NCBI GenBank assembly: GCA_003013855.2
Contig: ML058433.1
Location: 7,067,966 to 7,131,965, forward strand
Reading direction: 5' to 3'
From: Liriodendron chinense
Lineage: Eukaryota > Streptophyta > Magnoliopsida > Magnoliales > Magnoliaceae
Length of the DNA stretch: 64,000 bases
Position numbers and translations under genes: made by a program. Numbering within the stretch: the first letter of the stretch is position 1; each line of letters begins with the position of its first letter. Under the pieces are notes generated by a model that worked only from the letters and a program-made list of their open reading frames with translations, made no database searches and was not told where the DNA came from. Below are positions 11,349 to 21,550 of this stretch, in pieces.

Positions 11349-13287
11349 TGAAATTGCGATTTGCACCACTATTGAGATAAGCCTAAAGGTATGCTTATGT
11401 CCTAGAGGGGGGTGAATAGGACTTTTTACAAATTCCTTGACAATTAAAAACTTTAATGCATTCACAATCCAATTTACCAATTAAGTCTAAGTAAATGCAA
11501 GTAAATAGATCACACAAGATCTTTCTAAATTATCAATTATACTAAGACAAGCATTTGATCAAACAGTTGATATGCATGCTTGTACTAAGCATTCAAGGAT
11601 TTTATATAAGCATTTTGCCAAACATGAGATGAGTATTAAGTTAAGCACTTATAGAATCAATCTCAAATCATAAGAGCGGACAAGATGCATTCACCACATT
11701 ACACACAATATATAATGGTTCGACGATGAGTCTACTCCGCTTCCGGTTTAAGTATTCAACTCCTTTGAGCATACTGGCATTCACTATCGGAGGTTTTAAA
11801 TGAGGTTCACCTCTCAACCTTTACAACCTACACAAGGTCTATTCCTACACAAGGACTCCTCAAATCATACACAAGGACAACGCACGTATTCTCCCGTGTC
11901 GGAGGCCTACGCAAGGACTTTGACGTCCTACGCAAGGACACACACGTTCTACTCAAGGACAACTCCGAGATTGGGTCACAATCTCTAGACCCCAATCTCA
12001 ACAAGAAGGGGGAATCAAACAATGGATTTTATAAGCTTAAATACTTACAAGAGATGAGCCCCGATTCAGCGCCGTCGAGTAGCTTTAGCTTCCACAAATG
12101 CTTCAGCTCCTCTCCAAGCTCCCACGATCAGCTACCATTGCATATGATGTTCCGAGACTAATGCCGGGTAGGTGGGAGGAGGTATTGATGTTCCATTTGC
12201 CCATTACAATACAATGGTTAATGAAGGAACTATCATTCTGATCATTAAATGGCTATAAATGACTTCAAGTTGAAGTTTCAATGATAGGGATAGTCATGAA
12301 TGCTATTCTTGAGTTCATTGTTCAAACTAAGTTTTGAATACTCAATATAATGCCATTACTGGCTAAGTTTGAAAGGTGAACTCAAGACAATGATGAGCAA
12401 AAGAGATTAGGTAAGGCTCTTAATTGCCTCTCTTAACGCTCTCAATGAGTGTGCAAAGGATGCCATTAAAGGCCTCAAGATATGCCTTTATAGAGGCCCA
12501 AAAACGACCACAAATGGATATAAAACGGTTATATTCCGACTTGCCTGGGACCCCCTTCGGCCGGCCGGATTTGAGGTCCGACCTGTTAGCCGACTGGCCT
12601 TCAGATGGGTCGGGTAAGTGGCTCAGAAAACAAAAACTCGCTGGACACTTTTTAGGATGTCTGACCTGCTAACCGGCCGGTCGGATAGGGCAGCCAACCT
12701 GCTGTCCGACCTGTTGGCCGATCGGTCGGCAAACCTGTCCAAACATTGTTTTCATTCAAAGACTGGACATTTTTTTGCCATGTCTGGCTGTCGGATGGTC
12801 CATCCGACTTGCTGTCTGGCCTGTTTGATGACGGGTCGGACTTACCCAGATGTTCAATTTTTTTGCTGGTCAAGGGGTCAGTATGACTGACTGGCCGGCC
12901 GGCCGGCCGGTAGGCCTTATACATGGCCTTTTTCAAGCTGAATTCTAGCTGAACTATTGGTGCCCAACCAAGGTGTTTTTCCTATGATTTTTCATAGTTT
13001 GGCACCTACTTACAGAAGGTCCAAGACTGATCATCTTAACCTTAAGACTGTGGATAAAATGGCTAAGATAAGAATGTTTAGAAAGCCATAAATACGGGTG
13101 TTTTGGGATCCTATGGGCTGTCTATATGAAACTTACCTTTTAAACTTGTTTTGGCTTGAACTTGAGTGCGGAAAGCTGCTTCGGTCTTCAAGTCTTGAGT
13201 CTTCAATCTTCATCGGGGCTCACAAGACTCGACTGTCTTAAGCAATCACTGAATTGACAATACGATGCACGAATCGGTGCACTAACA
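11349..13287 (-). repeat. Element B right (5') LTR, 1939 bp
   Basis: It is a direct repeat of 3709-5637 with TG...CA ends. The GTCCTA/TAGGAC stem-loop is at 11399-11422. The palindrome-rich upstream region is at about 12538-12912, including four consecutive ccgg steps around 12893-12911. It is followed by the target duplication acctc and then by the copia A gag sequence. Confidence 0.92.
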
Positions 13288-13925
13288 ACCTCCCCCCAAC
13301 TCTCTGCCACCAAAACCGCCGCCACCACCACCACCATGACTTCTCCCATCTCCTCTACTAGATATAGAAAGGAATGCAAAATGATCTGACATAGATGAAC
13401 CCTATACACCAACCGCATTGAACACGAGTAAATGCCTCGGTGATGGATGGAATCTTGTTATTCTAAGAATTTGAGCTCGGAAAGGCTCGACTCAGGATGA
13501 AGACTAGGGAAAAATTTAGCAACCCAAAATTCTTTTCTTTGCTGTCTCATAGCCTCATAATCGATATACAAGGGCTGGTATATGTTTAGTTATTCCCATG
13601 TGCCTCGCAAGGCTGAATAGTACTCTTTGACTTTCTTATCTCCTTGTTGAAGAGTGAAGATATTTTGAAGTAAGTTGTTGTTTGGAGTTAAATTCTTTTT
13701 CCCTGAATACATTTCTCTCAGATTTTCCTATACTTCCTTTGCTGTCTTGAAAAAGATGGTGTTTGCACTAATCTATGGCTCCATAATATTCTATAATAAA
13801 GCTCTGATTTGAGCATACTCCATCACCTAACCTTCGTATTCTATTGAACTTTCTTCAGGTTTGGTGGGGTCAAATATTTTAATTACCTTTAACCTGTAAG
13901 GAATACCTCTACCAGTGTGGCCCAT
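13288..13925 (-). pseudogene. Copia A gag (decayed), right of the insertion
   Basis: On the minus strand it starts with ATG at 13925 (MGHTGRGIPYR). It continues as a plant copia gag with NTIFFKTAKEVWENLREM-like and FTLQQGDKKVKEYYS-like blocks, ending in a glycine/valine-rich run near 13300-13340. Stops and frameshifts interrupt it. The missing C-terminus resumes at 3703 on the other side of element B. Confidence 0.75.
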
Positions 13926-14446
13926 TGTAGTAATTTTCTCCATTAAGTTTAGTCGATGTAATCTGAAGGTTCATCAATTCAGATGGAGACAAAAGATTAG
14001 TCTTGGTTTCATTCTTGACATCCATTTATGCAAGAAAAATCAAACAAACAAGGGAAGAATGTTTAATTTTAACTTACCCAACACTTATTTTAGAAAACAC
14101 GATCACCTGATAGTACTGCTTATTTCAACGCGTCCACACGTACATGTATTTTTTAATCCTTGCCATATGCACTTCTGCTTGCTCCTTTGGTCTCAAATCT
14201 GGCCATAGACACATGATAGCGCACTTTGATCCATCATAATGGAGTTATATGAAAGTGGGCCTCACACCCATTTAATCCTGGGACACGATCACACGACCCA
14301 CCATATGGTGGTTGAGAGAGGATTTGTGTAGGTTAGCCCTAATGACTTTAGGATTCCACTTCAAATAAATAGAAGAAAGAAAAGAAAAGAAATGAGGAAA
14401 GTGACAAGAGAAATCAAGGCTTGGATTAGTCAAAGCTCTTATACCA
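13926..14446 (-). other. Copia A 5' leader and primer binding site
   Basis: This is the untranslated leader between gag and the 5' LTR. At 14435-14446 the minus strand reads TGGTATAAGAGC, one change from the initiator-tRNA primer site TGGTATCAGAGC. No other feature is seen. Confidence 0.7.
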
Positions 14447-14656
14447 TGTGGATGTGATTGAGAAAGAGAAGACGGGGAAAGGAGGAAGAAGGGAGAAGAA
14501 TAAAAGATGGGAGAAAAGGAGGTTAGCACCCCCCTGACCATAATAACAAAAGCATGAATTCCAACATGTCCTAAGCAAAGTGGCAAATAACTAAAGATAA
14601 GTGAGCCTAATGAAAAACGGTGGGTTGTATAGTAGTATTGCTCACATCCGATGACA
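14447..14656 (-). repeat. Copia A 5' LTR, 210 bp
   Basis: A short LTR with TG...CA ends, abutting the primer site. In element orientation it begins TGTCATCGGATGTG, matching the left LTR start at 51. With both flanks and element B removed, copia A is about 5.1-5.3 kb, a normal autonomous copia length. Confidence 0.75.
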
Positions 14657-17156
14657 CACATAGTATTGTATGTTAGCTATTTCATGATAAAACTCCTACA
14701 TGTTATTTCTCCATGAGGAATGCTAATTTCAAATTGCCCATCTTCATGTTCCAAACACAAATGCCCCACCTGGGCGAACATGGCATGTGCTGGGATTTGA
14801 GTTGTTTACAAGGTGGAACCCAGACTAAATGTTACTTGGCCAAAATTCTTGCCAGTCCATTTATTAGATGGGCCATACATGTTTGAGGAAATGAACAGTT
14901 ATAAAATGATAATTGGTGGTCGTAATCAAGGTGCATGTGTCGCTCACTCGATGAGTGGGCTGAACTAATTTTTTGAGCATCATTTGTTGTACATTTTTGT
15001 TTCAAGCTTGAAGGTGGGGCACTTTGAATTTAATGCTTTAGAGAAATATGTGGATGGTCTTGGTTGGGTGTTTGTTTTCACGTAGGTGGATGGGTTTGTC
15101 TTCAGTGTGTATGCTAGGCTCATTGCATTTTATCTTGTCCCTCATTTATTCATTTGTTAGAAGAACAATGATTGCCTAGAATGGCTGATGGGAAGGAAAA
15201 TGGCCTTTAGGAAAGAAAGCTTTGATATTAGAACTTGGAACACCTGAAGAGCTAAGACGTGTTCCGACAAGTAGAACATGATTCCCGAAGTCTTTAGCTG
15301 CACGAAGTGTGAGCAGAGCAGATTTGGGTGCAAGAGAAATTTCTAAAGTGGGGGCAGTGGCAACACCTTGGATTGAAGGTTCCAGCAACTAAGTCTAGAA
15401 CAAGGAACCTAGGGTTCTATGATTCCAAGGTCACTATGGAACAATAATTAAACTCCTATATTGATTACAGGATGTACTAGCAAGAAATCTCTAATCGACA
15501 AGTTTTCTTACGTGAATTTAGTTTTCATTCAATAAACATAACAAACATAAGGGCAATACGGCTTCAGGGAATCAACTGAAGAGAAGTTGATAGGCTGTAT
15601 GAATTTTTAAGAGCTGAATTGTGGGTAATGAATGATAGCCATGTCTCACTACATTTCCTTGTACATTTGATTTATCTTCTTGCCTTGTATATCTCACTGA
15701 TTGATTTTACTCATTATCTCTCTTCATTCTCTTTCCTTGTATTGATGATTCTCTAGGCTGTAATTCTCTATATATTCACCCATTTGGGTCTAGTCTAATA
15801 CATAGAAAACCAATAGGAGAATTCTCCACAAGTTTCGATTTCTCTATGATATCATTTCAATTTCTCTGTGCTATGAATGAAAATCGACGACAACAGAGAG
15901 TTTTGGGAAGAATTTGTCGCATGAAATTGACAAAGTTCGCCGATAGTGTTTTTATTGGAGGAAGAGTGAGAATCTTGAAATATCATCTCTCTCTATATCT
16001 TTCTTTATCTCTATCTTCATCTGAGTTTGTATGATGCAAGCACCAAACGAACATCTTACTTAGGACTCCAGTCCAATTTTCTCCTCAATTTTAGAAGCTC
16101 TCAACCATGTATTGGCTTATTGGGTAAAGATAACAGTCACCTCTGTTATGAGGGTGAATTGGTCCTTTATGAAAAATGAGTTGTATTGGCCTGTATTGGC
16201 TAACATAGCTTGTGTTGACACCATTATGGAGCCAATACAGCCGTTACAAGCCGATAAGGCTACAAAGGGTCCTTTATGACAGTTTTTGTTTTCAAAATTT
16301 CTCTTGTTTTTTTGTTTTATTAATTTGAACCATGAAGGAAGCTTTTAGCGGGCTTTAGTCGAGTGCTTGTTTACTCCTGAAATAGCAGACGTGTCAGGTG
16401 TCTTCATCCCTCCTCAATACCAACCTTTTTACAAGCGCTCCAAAATTCAACTTGGGGCATGTGAGCTACAATGAAGTGAAATAGAATTGTAATCATATAT
16501 AGTTCGAGTTTTTGAGAACCATTTAAATCAAGTAAACTAATTCTAAACTAGATCTAGGCCTATTTTGAGGACCAAAACACAAATTTGAGTAGGATTTGAT
16601 GAACTGAAGTGGAGTTGACCATTTTGGGAGACATTGGAAGGAAGGGTAAGCCATCACTTTTTTTTTTTTCTTTTCGTTTTCTGTCTTATTTTGTATTTAT
16701 ATGTAAAGGGCCTTAATCCACCAAATCATGTTTGATTAGAGCCTAGTTGGTTGAATTTCAGCAGGTCACACGTTTATACTACCTGACAAAAAAACTCTTT
16801 TAATCAAACACATTCAAAACCAAAAAGAAAACAAACTTGGGATCCACACATTTTTTAGAATTCTACCAATTTTTTAAATATTTTTTTCCCAAAAAAAAAA
16901 TATTTCTTCCATCACAGGGTTGAACATATTAAGAGAAAGCTGGTTGATACACTGGCCGATACTGTTACATAATTCTTTGGTTAGTTAACTCTATTATTCA
17001 TGGAATTGCTCTAAAATAAATTCAAGAGTGATTGATCGTTAGGCAAGGAAGGTAACCATGCATTTTTTTAGTGTTTCAGGGTCCATGCAAGATATTTTCC
17101 TGTTATCAAATAGTATTCTTAGTACATTGCCTCTTCTTGGTGTCTTTAATTAAATT
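14657..17156. other. Unassigned region between copia A and copia C
   Basis: No coding exon could be supported. A possible worn copia LTR occupies about 15430-15850: it has an atatattcaccc segment and ends near a tgatatcattt stretch resembling a mutated primer site. A minus-strand 70-codon ORF at 15176-15388 is not recognised. T-rich and A-rich runs lie at 16660-16672 and 16893-16903. It could be intron of the FKBP gene whose later exons lie at 31813-43791, or intergenic DNA. Confidence 0.4.
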
Positions 17157-17477
17157 TGTTAGACATATATAATTGTCCACGTCACACGTGCCACATGTGG
17201 CTGGGTCGTACGGTCGGATGGCCGTGGTGGAGGGGTCTGTCCCCTTACCTATTTATATTATATTTGTATTATTGCTTGTAATATATTTTTCCTCTTTTAT
17301 CTCTTGGCACCATGTTGGGTGGCTATGTCTATATAGGGGCATTCTTATACATTGTTCTATTTCTAGGGTTAATATATATTGTTGCTTTCTTTGAGGGTTT
17401 GGCATTAGGGCAAACCTCACCAATCTAGAGTTCTGTTATGTATGGTGATTTCTCTTGGTTTTCTCCAAAACCTATCA
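17157..17477 (+). repeat. Copia C 5' LTR
   Basis: Starts TGTTAGACATAT and ends CCTATCA, directly followed by the primer site TGGTATCAGAGC at 17478-17489. It is collinear with 31389-31708. Confidence 0.9.
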
Positions 17478-17489
17478 TGGTATCAGAGC
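17478..17489 (+). promoter_or_regulatory. Copia C primer binding site
   Basis: TGGTATCAGAGC is an exact copy of the usual plant copia site complementary to initiator tRNA-Met. Confidence 0.92.
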
Positions 17490-17770
17490 GGACAATCTAA
17501 GAAGATTAGATCTGGTGTTCTTCACAGTTTTATCCTTATCTGATGGTAAGTCCTTTTTTGGATTTCGTAGTTCCCTTCTAGTGTTCTTGGGTGCCGTATA
17601 TTTGTACGGATCTGGTCTGAAAAAATTTATGTTCAGTTGTACGGATCTGGTTGTACTTGTGTTAAAAAAAATTCTAGTGGATCGTTGGAGATGTTGTGTG
17701 TTGCGCGATCTGTTGGTTGGTGATTCTGTACTGTGATCTTTCATCTTGGAGTGTGTTTATTTTTGTGATT

Positions 17771-18485
17771 ATGGAGAAAGAAAATTTTCACAATGATGCT
17801 CCCGGTGTGTGTACCTTTGATGGTACCAATTATGGGATTTGGTCTCTCCACTTCTAGGCATTTTTGAAAGGTCGTGGTCTTTGGGGGCTGATAGCTGTTC
17901 AGACCTTAAAATCGGTAGATGTTGAGAAACTGGCTGATTGGGAGATGAAGAATGGTCGAATAACGACCTGGATTTTCGATTGAGTTGAGAAATCTATTGT
18001 TGTTGGGTTGATTTCACATCACATGGCTAAGGCTATGTGGGATCATTTATGGGTAATATACCAATAGAGCAATGAAGCTCTTCTCTACCATTTAGAGCAG
18101 GTTTTGATACATCTTTCCCAAGGTGATAAAAGTATTCAGGTGTTCTACAATGATATTATGGCCATCTGACTGAGATGGCAATGATGGATCCGTAGTTTCC
18201 TAATGCTTTTCAGATTTATTAGGATTTACAGGAGTAGACATGTATTTGGTAGTTTGTGATCAATGATTTGTTGGTGGAAGAACAACGGCTTAAGGTTCTT
18301 TACTCGATTCCTCGGTCTCCTAGTACCTTTGATACGGCTCTGGTGGCCTCATTTGGTACTCGTGATACTCGCACTAGTTCCTTTGATACGTGCTTTGGTT
18401 GTAACAAGGTGGGACATCTGGTCACATGGTGCAAGGAGTGGTACTCTTATTGCCGCCAGACTGGTCATGGCATTTTTTAATGTAA
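17771..18485 (+). pseudogene. Copia C gag (decayed)
   Basis: Starts at ATG 17771 (MEKENFHND) and shows the copia gag features TFDGTNYGIWSLHF and MAKAMWDHLW, with in-frame stops. The zinc-knuckle region at 18391-18432 encodes CFGCNKVGHLVTWC, a complete CX2CX4HX4C. A second, damaged knuckle (YCRQTGH) follows and is cut by a stop. It leads into the protease segment. Confidence 0.8.
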
Positions 18486-18486
18486 A

Positions 18487-19218
18487 GTGAAGGATTTTGC
18501 TACTATTTCCCGAGGCCGAGGACATGGTGGTCGTGGTTGTGGACATGGTTGTGGTCGTGCCTTTATTGCTGCCCCTGCCCCTGCCCCTGCTCCTACTCCT
18601 CTTGAGCCTACATCTGCTTCCAGTTACTTTGCTAGTTTTGTCTCTGCCTCTCTGCTAACCCCGGAGACATTCTTTGTACAAGCTCTTTCTGTTGTATGCC
18701 TGTTAGGTATATCTTTGTCATTTCCTTGGTATATTGGTTCTGGTACGTCAGATCATATGACCAATAGTTCTTCTCACCTTCGTGATGTTAGTCCTTATAC
18801 TGGTCATCAAGTTATTTCTATGACTGATGGTGTATTACTGCCCGTTAAATCGGTTGGTACTTTACGGTTGTTCCCTACTGCTAATAGGTCCTTTATTTTG
18901 AAAAATGTGTTTTATGTTCCTAAGTTGTCTTCCAATTTGATTTATGTGGGTCAACTTGCTGAAAATAATTGTTTGGTCCTTTTCCTTGGTGGTTTTTGTG
19001 TTTTACAGGATCTAGTAACGAGGTAAGTAGTTGGGAGGGGTAGGAGGAATGGCCGCCTCTTCATGTTGGAGTTCCCTTCTGATGTCACTTCAGGCTTTTA
19101 TTTTTTCGCCCCATTTGCTTTGAATATTTCTCATGCTAATAAATTGTGGAGACTTTGGCATTGTCTCCTTGGTCATCCACATTTTGATAGGCTTTACCTT
19201 TTTTTTTTTTTCCTCTGG
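18487..19218 (+). pseudogene. Copia C protease and start of integrase (decayed)
   Basis: A 179-codon open stretch carries an alanine/proline-rich linker and then WYIGSGTSDHM. This is the copia protease motif in which the catalytic Asp of D-S-G is replaced by Gly. It continues to VFYVPKLSSNLI. After a break, LWRLWHCLLGHPHFDRL-type sequence (about 19143-19195) is the gag-pre-integrase block. It is interrupted at 19218 by gypsy D. Confidence 0.8.
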
Positions 19219-20247
19219 TGTTACAGATAAAATAAGGGAGATCAACTCAGCTGCTAAGATTGTACACGGACGCCCACTCGACTCTCGAGATCATCTGAGC
19301 AAGAGTCGCAGATCGGGTAAATACGGAAGTACCCATTGGACTCTCGAGATCATATGCTCGAGAGTCGCAGATTGGGTAAGTGCGGGATGCCCATCCGACT
19401 CTCGAGATCATCTGATCACGAGCCGCAGATTGGGTAAGTGCGGGACGCCCATTCGACTCTCGAGATCATCTGAGCGAGAGTCGCAGGATTGATAAATCCG
19501 CGAGCAGACCTTCTCGTAAGTCGTTGAAAGGTGTTACGTCTAAATGAGCGAGCACTTGGACTCGTGACCATACTCCAACATGCGAACAGCTTTTCCGTGG
19601 TGACACCTCTTAGCCTTCAGTACCAGCACCCGATTCTCGTCGAGCAGCTCGTTCAATCCCTCTGCAATACCAAGCAGGGCTACACCCAGTTCGGTGGTTT
19701 CCGTCCCGTCGGCGTCTCCTTCCTTTTCGCCGGCTATGACTCCAACTACGGTTTCCAGCTCTACATGAGCGATCAGCGCTATTACTACGCCTACCAGCAG
19801 TCTGGATAGGTCGGGTTTGGGCTTATCTTCTCTTGTGGTTCCGAATTTCAAGGGATTGCTATCAAGGAACGTGATTGCCAAAATAAGTCATCGGGTTAGA
19901 TCTCGTCTCCAAGGATAAGGATCTTATCCCACGAAATCAGTGGCATCTCGGTATCGTACACAAAATCAGTGGGATCTCGATATCTTACGTAACAGATTGG
20001 GTCGCTCCAGATCTATATAAAGAGGTGACTCCATTAAGAGAAAGGTAGACAATATTCAATCTCTGGCCTATTTTTGCCTGGTTATTCTTCTTCTTGCTTC
20101 GGCCTGACTTAAGCATCGGAGGGCTAACGGCTGGACGCCAGCCACCCTTAGTTGCTTTCTGTCTTCTTTCAGGTCCGGCGGAGGAAGGTATCTGTTGGAG
20201 AGAAGGTGAACGTCCGGAGGATCCAGTTACAAAATCTGACGTTAACA
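19219..20247 (+). repeat. Gypsy D 5' LTR with internal 58-bp tandem repeats
   Basis: TGTTACAGAT...GTTAACA. Near its 5' side, four units of 58-59 bp start with ACTCTCGAGATCAT at 19281, 19340, 19398 and 19456; each contains a palindromic ctctcgag core. A TATA-like tatataaag lies at about 20015-20025, consistent with the transcription start. The same array occurs in the right LTR. Confidence 0.93.
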
Positions 20248-20266
20248 GTTTGACGCCGTCTGTGGG
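20248..20266 (+). promoter_or_regulatory. Gypsy D primer binding site
   Basis: The sequence after the LTR, GTTTGACGCCGTCTGTGGG, resembles the TGGCGCCGTCTGTGGGA primer site of Tat-type elements with one change in the TGG. The tRNA partner cannot be fixed by eye. Confidence 0.7.
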
Positions 20267-20321
20267 AACGACTTGATCGTCAAAATCAATCGTTCTAACC
20301 ACCGATAAGGATCTTTCGGCG

Positions 20322-21550
20322 ATGCCTCCTAAAAAGGCTGTTCATCCTTCGACTTCAAGGCAGGCACCCCCTCCGCCCGATGAGACGGAATCCGTACCTA
20401 CCCTTTCACCTACCTCGACGAACATCCCTCAAGGAGCCCCAACTATGCCATCAGCAAACCCATTATTGGAAGCTTCTGGAAATCAAGACGATGTCCTACG
20501 TTTCCTCGGAACACTCTCCTAACTCTAAACGCCGGAGTTCAGGCGCTGTCAAATCGGCTTGATCAGCATTTCCCCGAACCGCAGAAACAAGCCTCCGAAG
20601 GGTTACCACCGCAGCCCATACCAGTGGCATCTAGACATTCTATGAACGAACCACAGGTCCCACCACTTGGCAGCCATCTCCCTGTGCCGTCTCCACATTC
20701 TATACATTCTAGTTCGTCTCGACAACCTCAACCGCAGGACTCCACCGCCGAAACATCAAGCTATACCCTACCATAGGAAGGAGATCTCAAAAGAATCCAT
20801 GATCGTTTTGATGTCATGGAACAGCGATACCAGGCAAATCGGCCATCTGCCATCATGGCGGCAATACATCAATCCGAGTCCCCCTTCACCAGTGAGGTTA
20901 TGGAAGCCCCGTTACCCAGAAAGTATCGAACGCCTGTTATCACCCCGTACACAGGTATTGGCGACCCTCTTGAACACCTGGAAACATACAGGTCCCTCAT
21001 GGAGTTGGAGGGACATGGTTCAGAAATCATGTGTAGGGCTTTTTCCCTAACATTGAAGGAGGCAGCTCGTACGTGGTTCCGAGGATTAAAGCCTCGTTCC
21101 ATCAGCTCCTTTTCTCAGTTATCGGAGATATTCCTTTCTCAATTCATGGGAAGCATCTGCATTAAGAAGCCAGCCTCCCATCTAATGAATCTAAAACAAC
21201 AGCATGGAGAAACGATAAAGGAGTTCACAGTACGGTTCACCGCTGAGGCCGTTCAAACTGAAGGTTATACTGAAGAAAAAGGCCTCGCAGCCCTCATAGC
21301 CGGAATAACGAGCGAGAAATTCAGGTTTGCTTTAGACAAGAGCCCTCCAAAAAGTATGGCAGAGTTCCAAGCCAAAGCTCAGAAGTATATCAATGCAGAA
21401 GAAGTCGCATTGACACGCCATGGAGTACAGGGTAAGAAACGCAAGCCAGAAGGAGCCTCTTCTACAGATAAAAAATATCGTCGTGATCAACGCGAACGTT
21501 CTCCCAAGAAGCCTTATTCCGGTAAATATCATAACTACACTCCTCTTAAT
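20322..21550 (+). pseudogene. Gypsy D gag, N-terminal part
   Basis: ATG at 20322 (MPPKKAVHPSTSRQ) opens a 66-codon proline-rich segment that stops at 20520-20522. Open frame resumes before ATG 20816 and runs through the capsid-like retrotransposon gag domain (TPYTGIGDPLEHLETY, AARTWFRGLKPRSISSF, about residues 40-205 of the long frame). The frame then continues into nucleocapsid, protease and RT without a stop. The early stop breaks the N-terminus. Confidence 0.85.

Larger units (their letters stand above)
3709..13287 (-). mobile_element. Element B: LTR retrotransposon with copia-type gag, plant-transposon-like ORF and no visible pol
   Basis: This is a 9579-bp element with two long direct LTRs and a perfect 5-bp target duplication, acctc at 3704-3708 and 13288-13292. 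It sits inside the gag region of copia A. A tRNA-iMet-type primer site (minus ATTGGTATCAGA) abuts the right LTR and a polypurine tract (minus AAAGGGGGAGAT) abuts the left LTR, so transcription runs on the minus strand. The order is LTR, gag (11276-9285), spacer, a second ORF (8088-6735), a 3' non-coding region, LTR. No integrase, RT or RNase H motif was found. It is probably non-autonomous, with gag and LTR features like the large SIRE/Maximus-type copia elements. Confidence 0.85.

Noticed and set aside
14272..14661. 129-codon minus-strand ORF
   Set aside because: Covers the leader and 5' LTR of copia A, with no domain.
15176..15388. 70-codon minus-strand ORF as a host exon
   Set aside because: No recognisable domain and no supporting splice context.
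19281..19500. Regular 58-bp repeats resembling a CRISPR array
   Set aside because: No unique spacers; repeats are contiguous, lie in both LTRs of a retrotransposon, and the DNA is eukaryotic.
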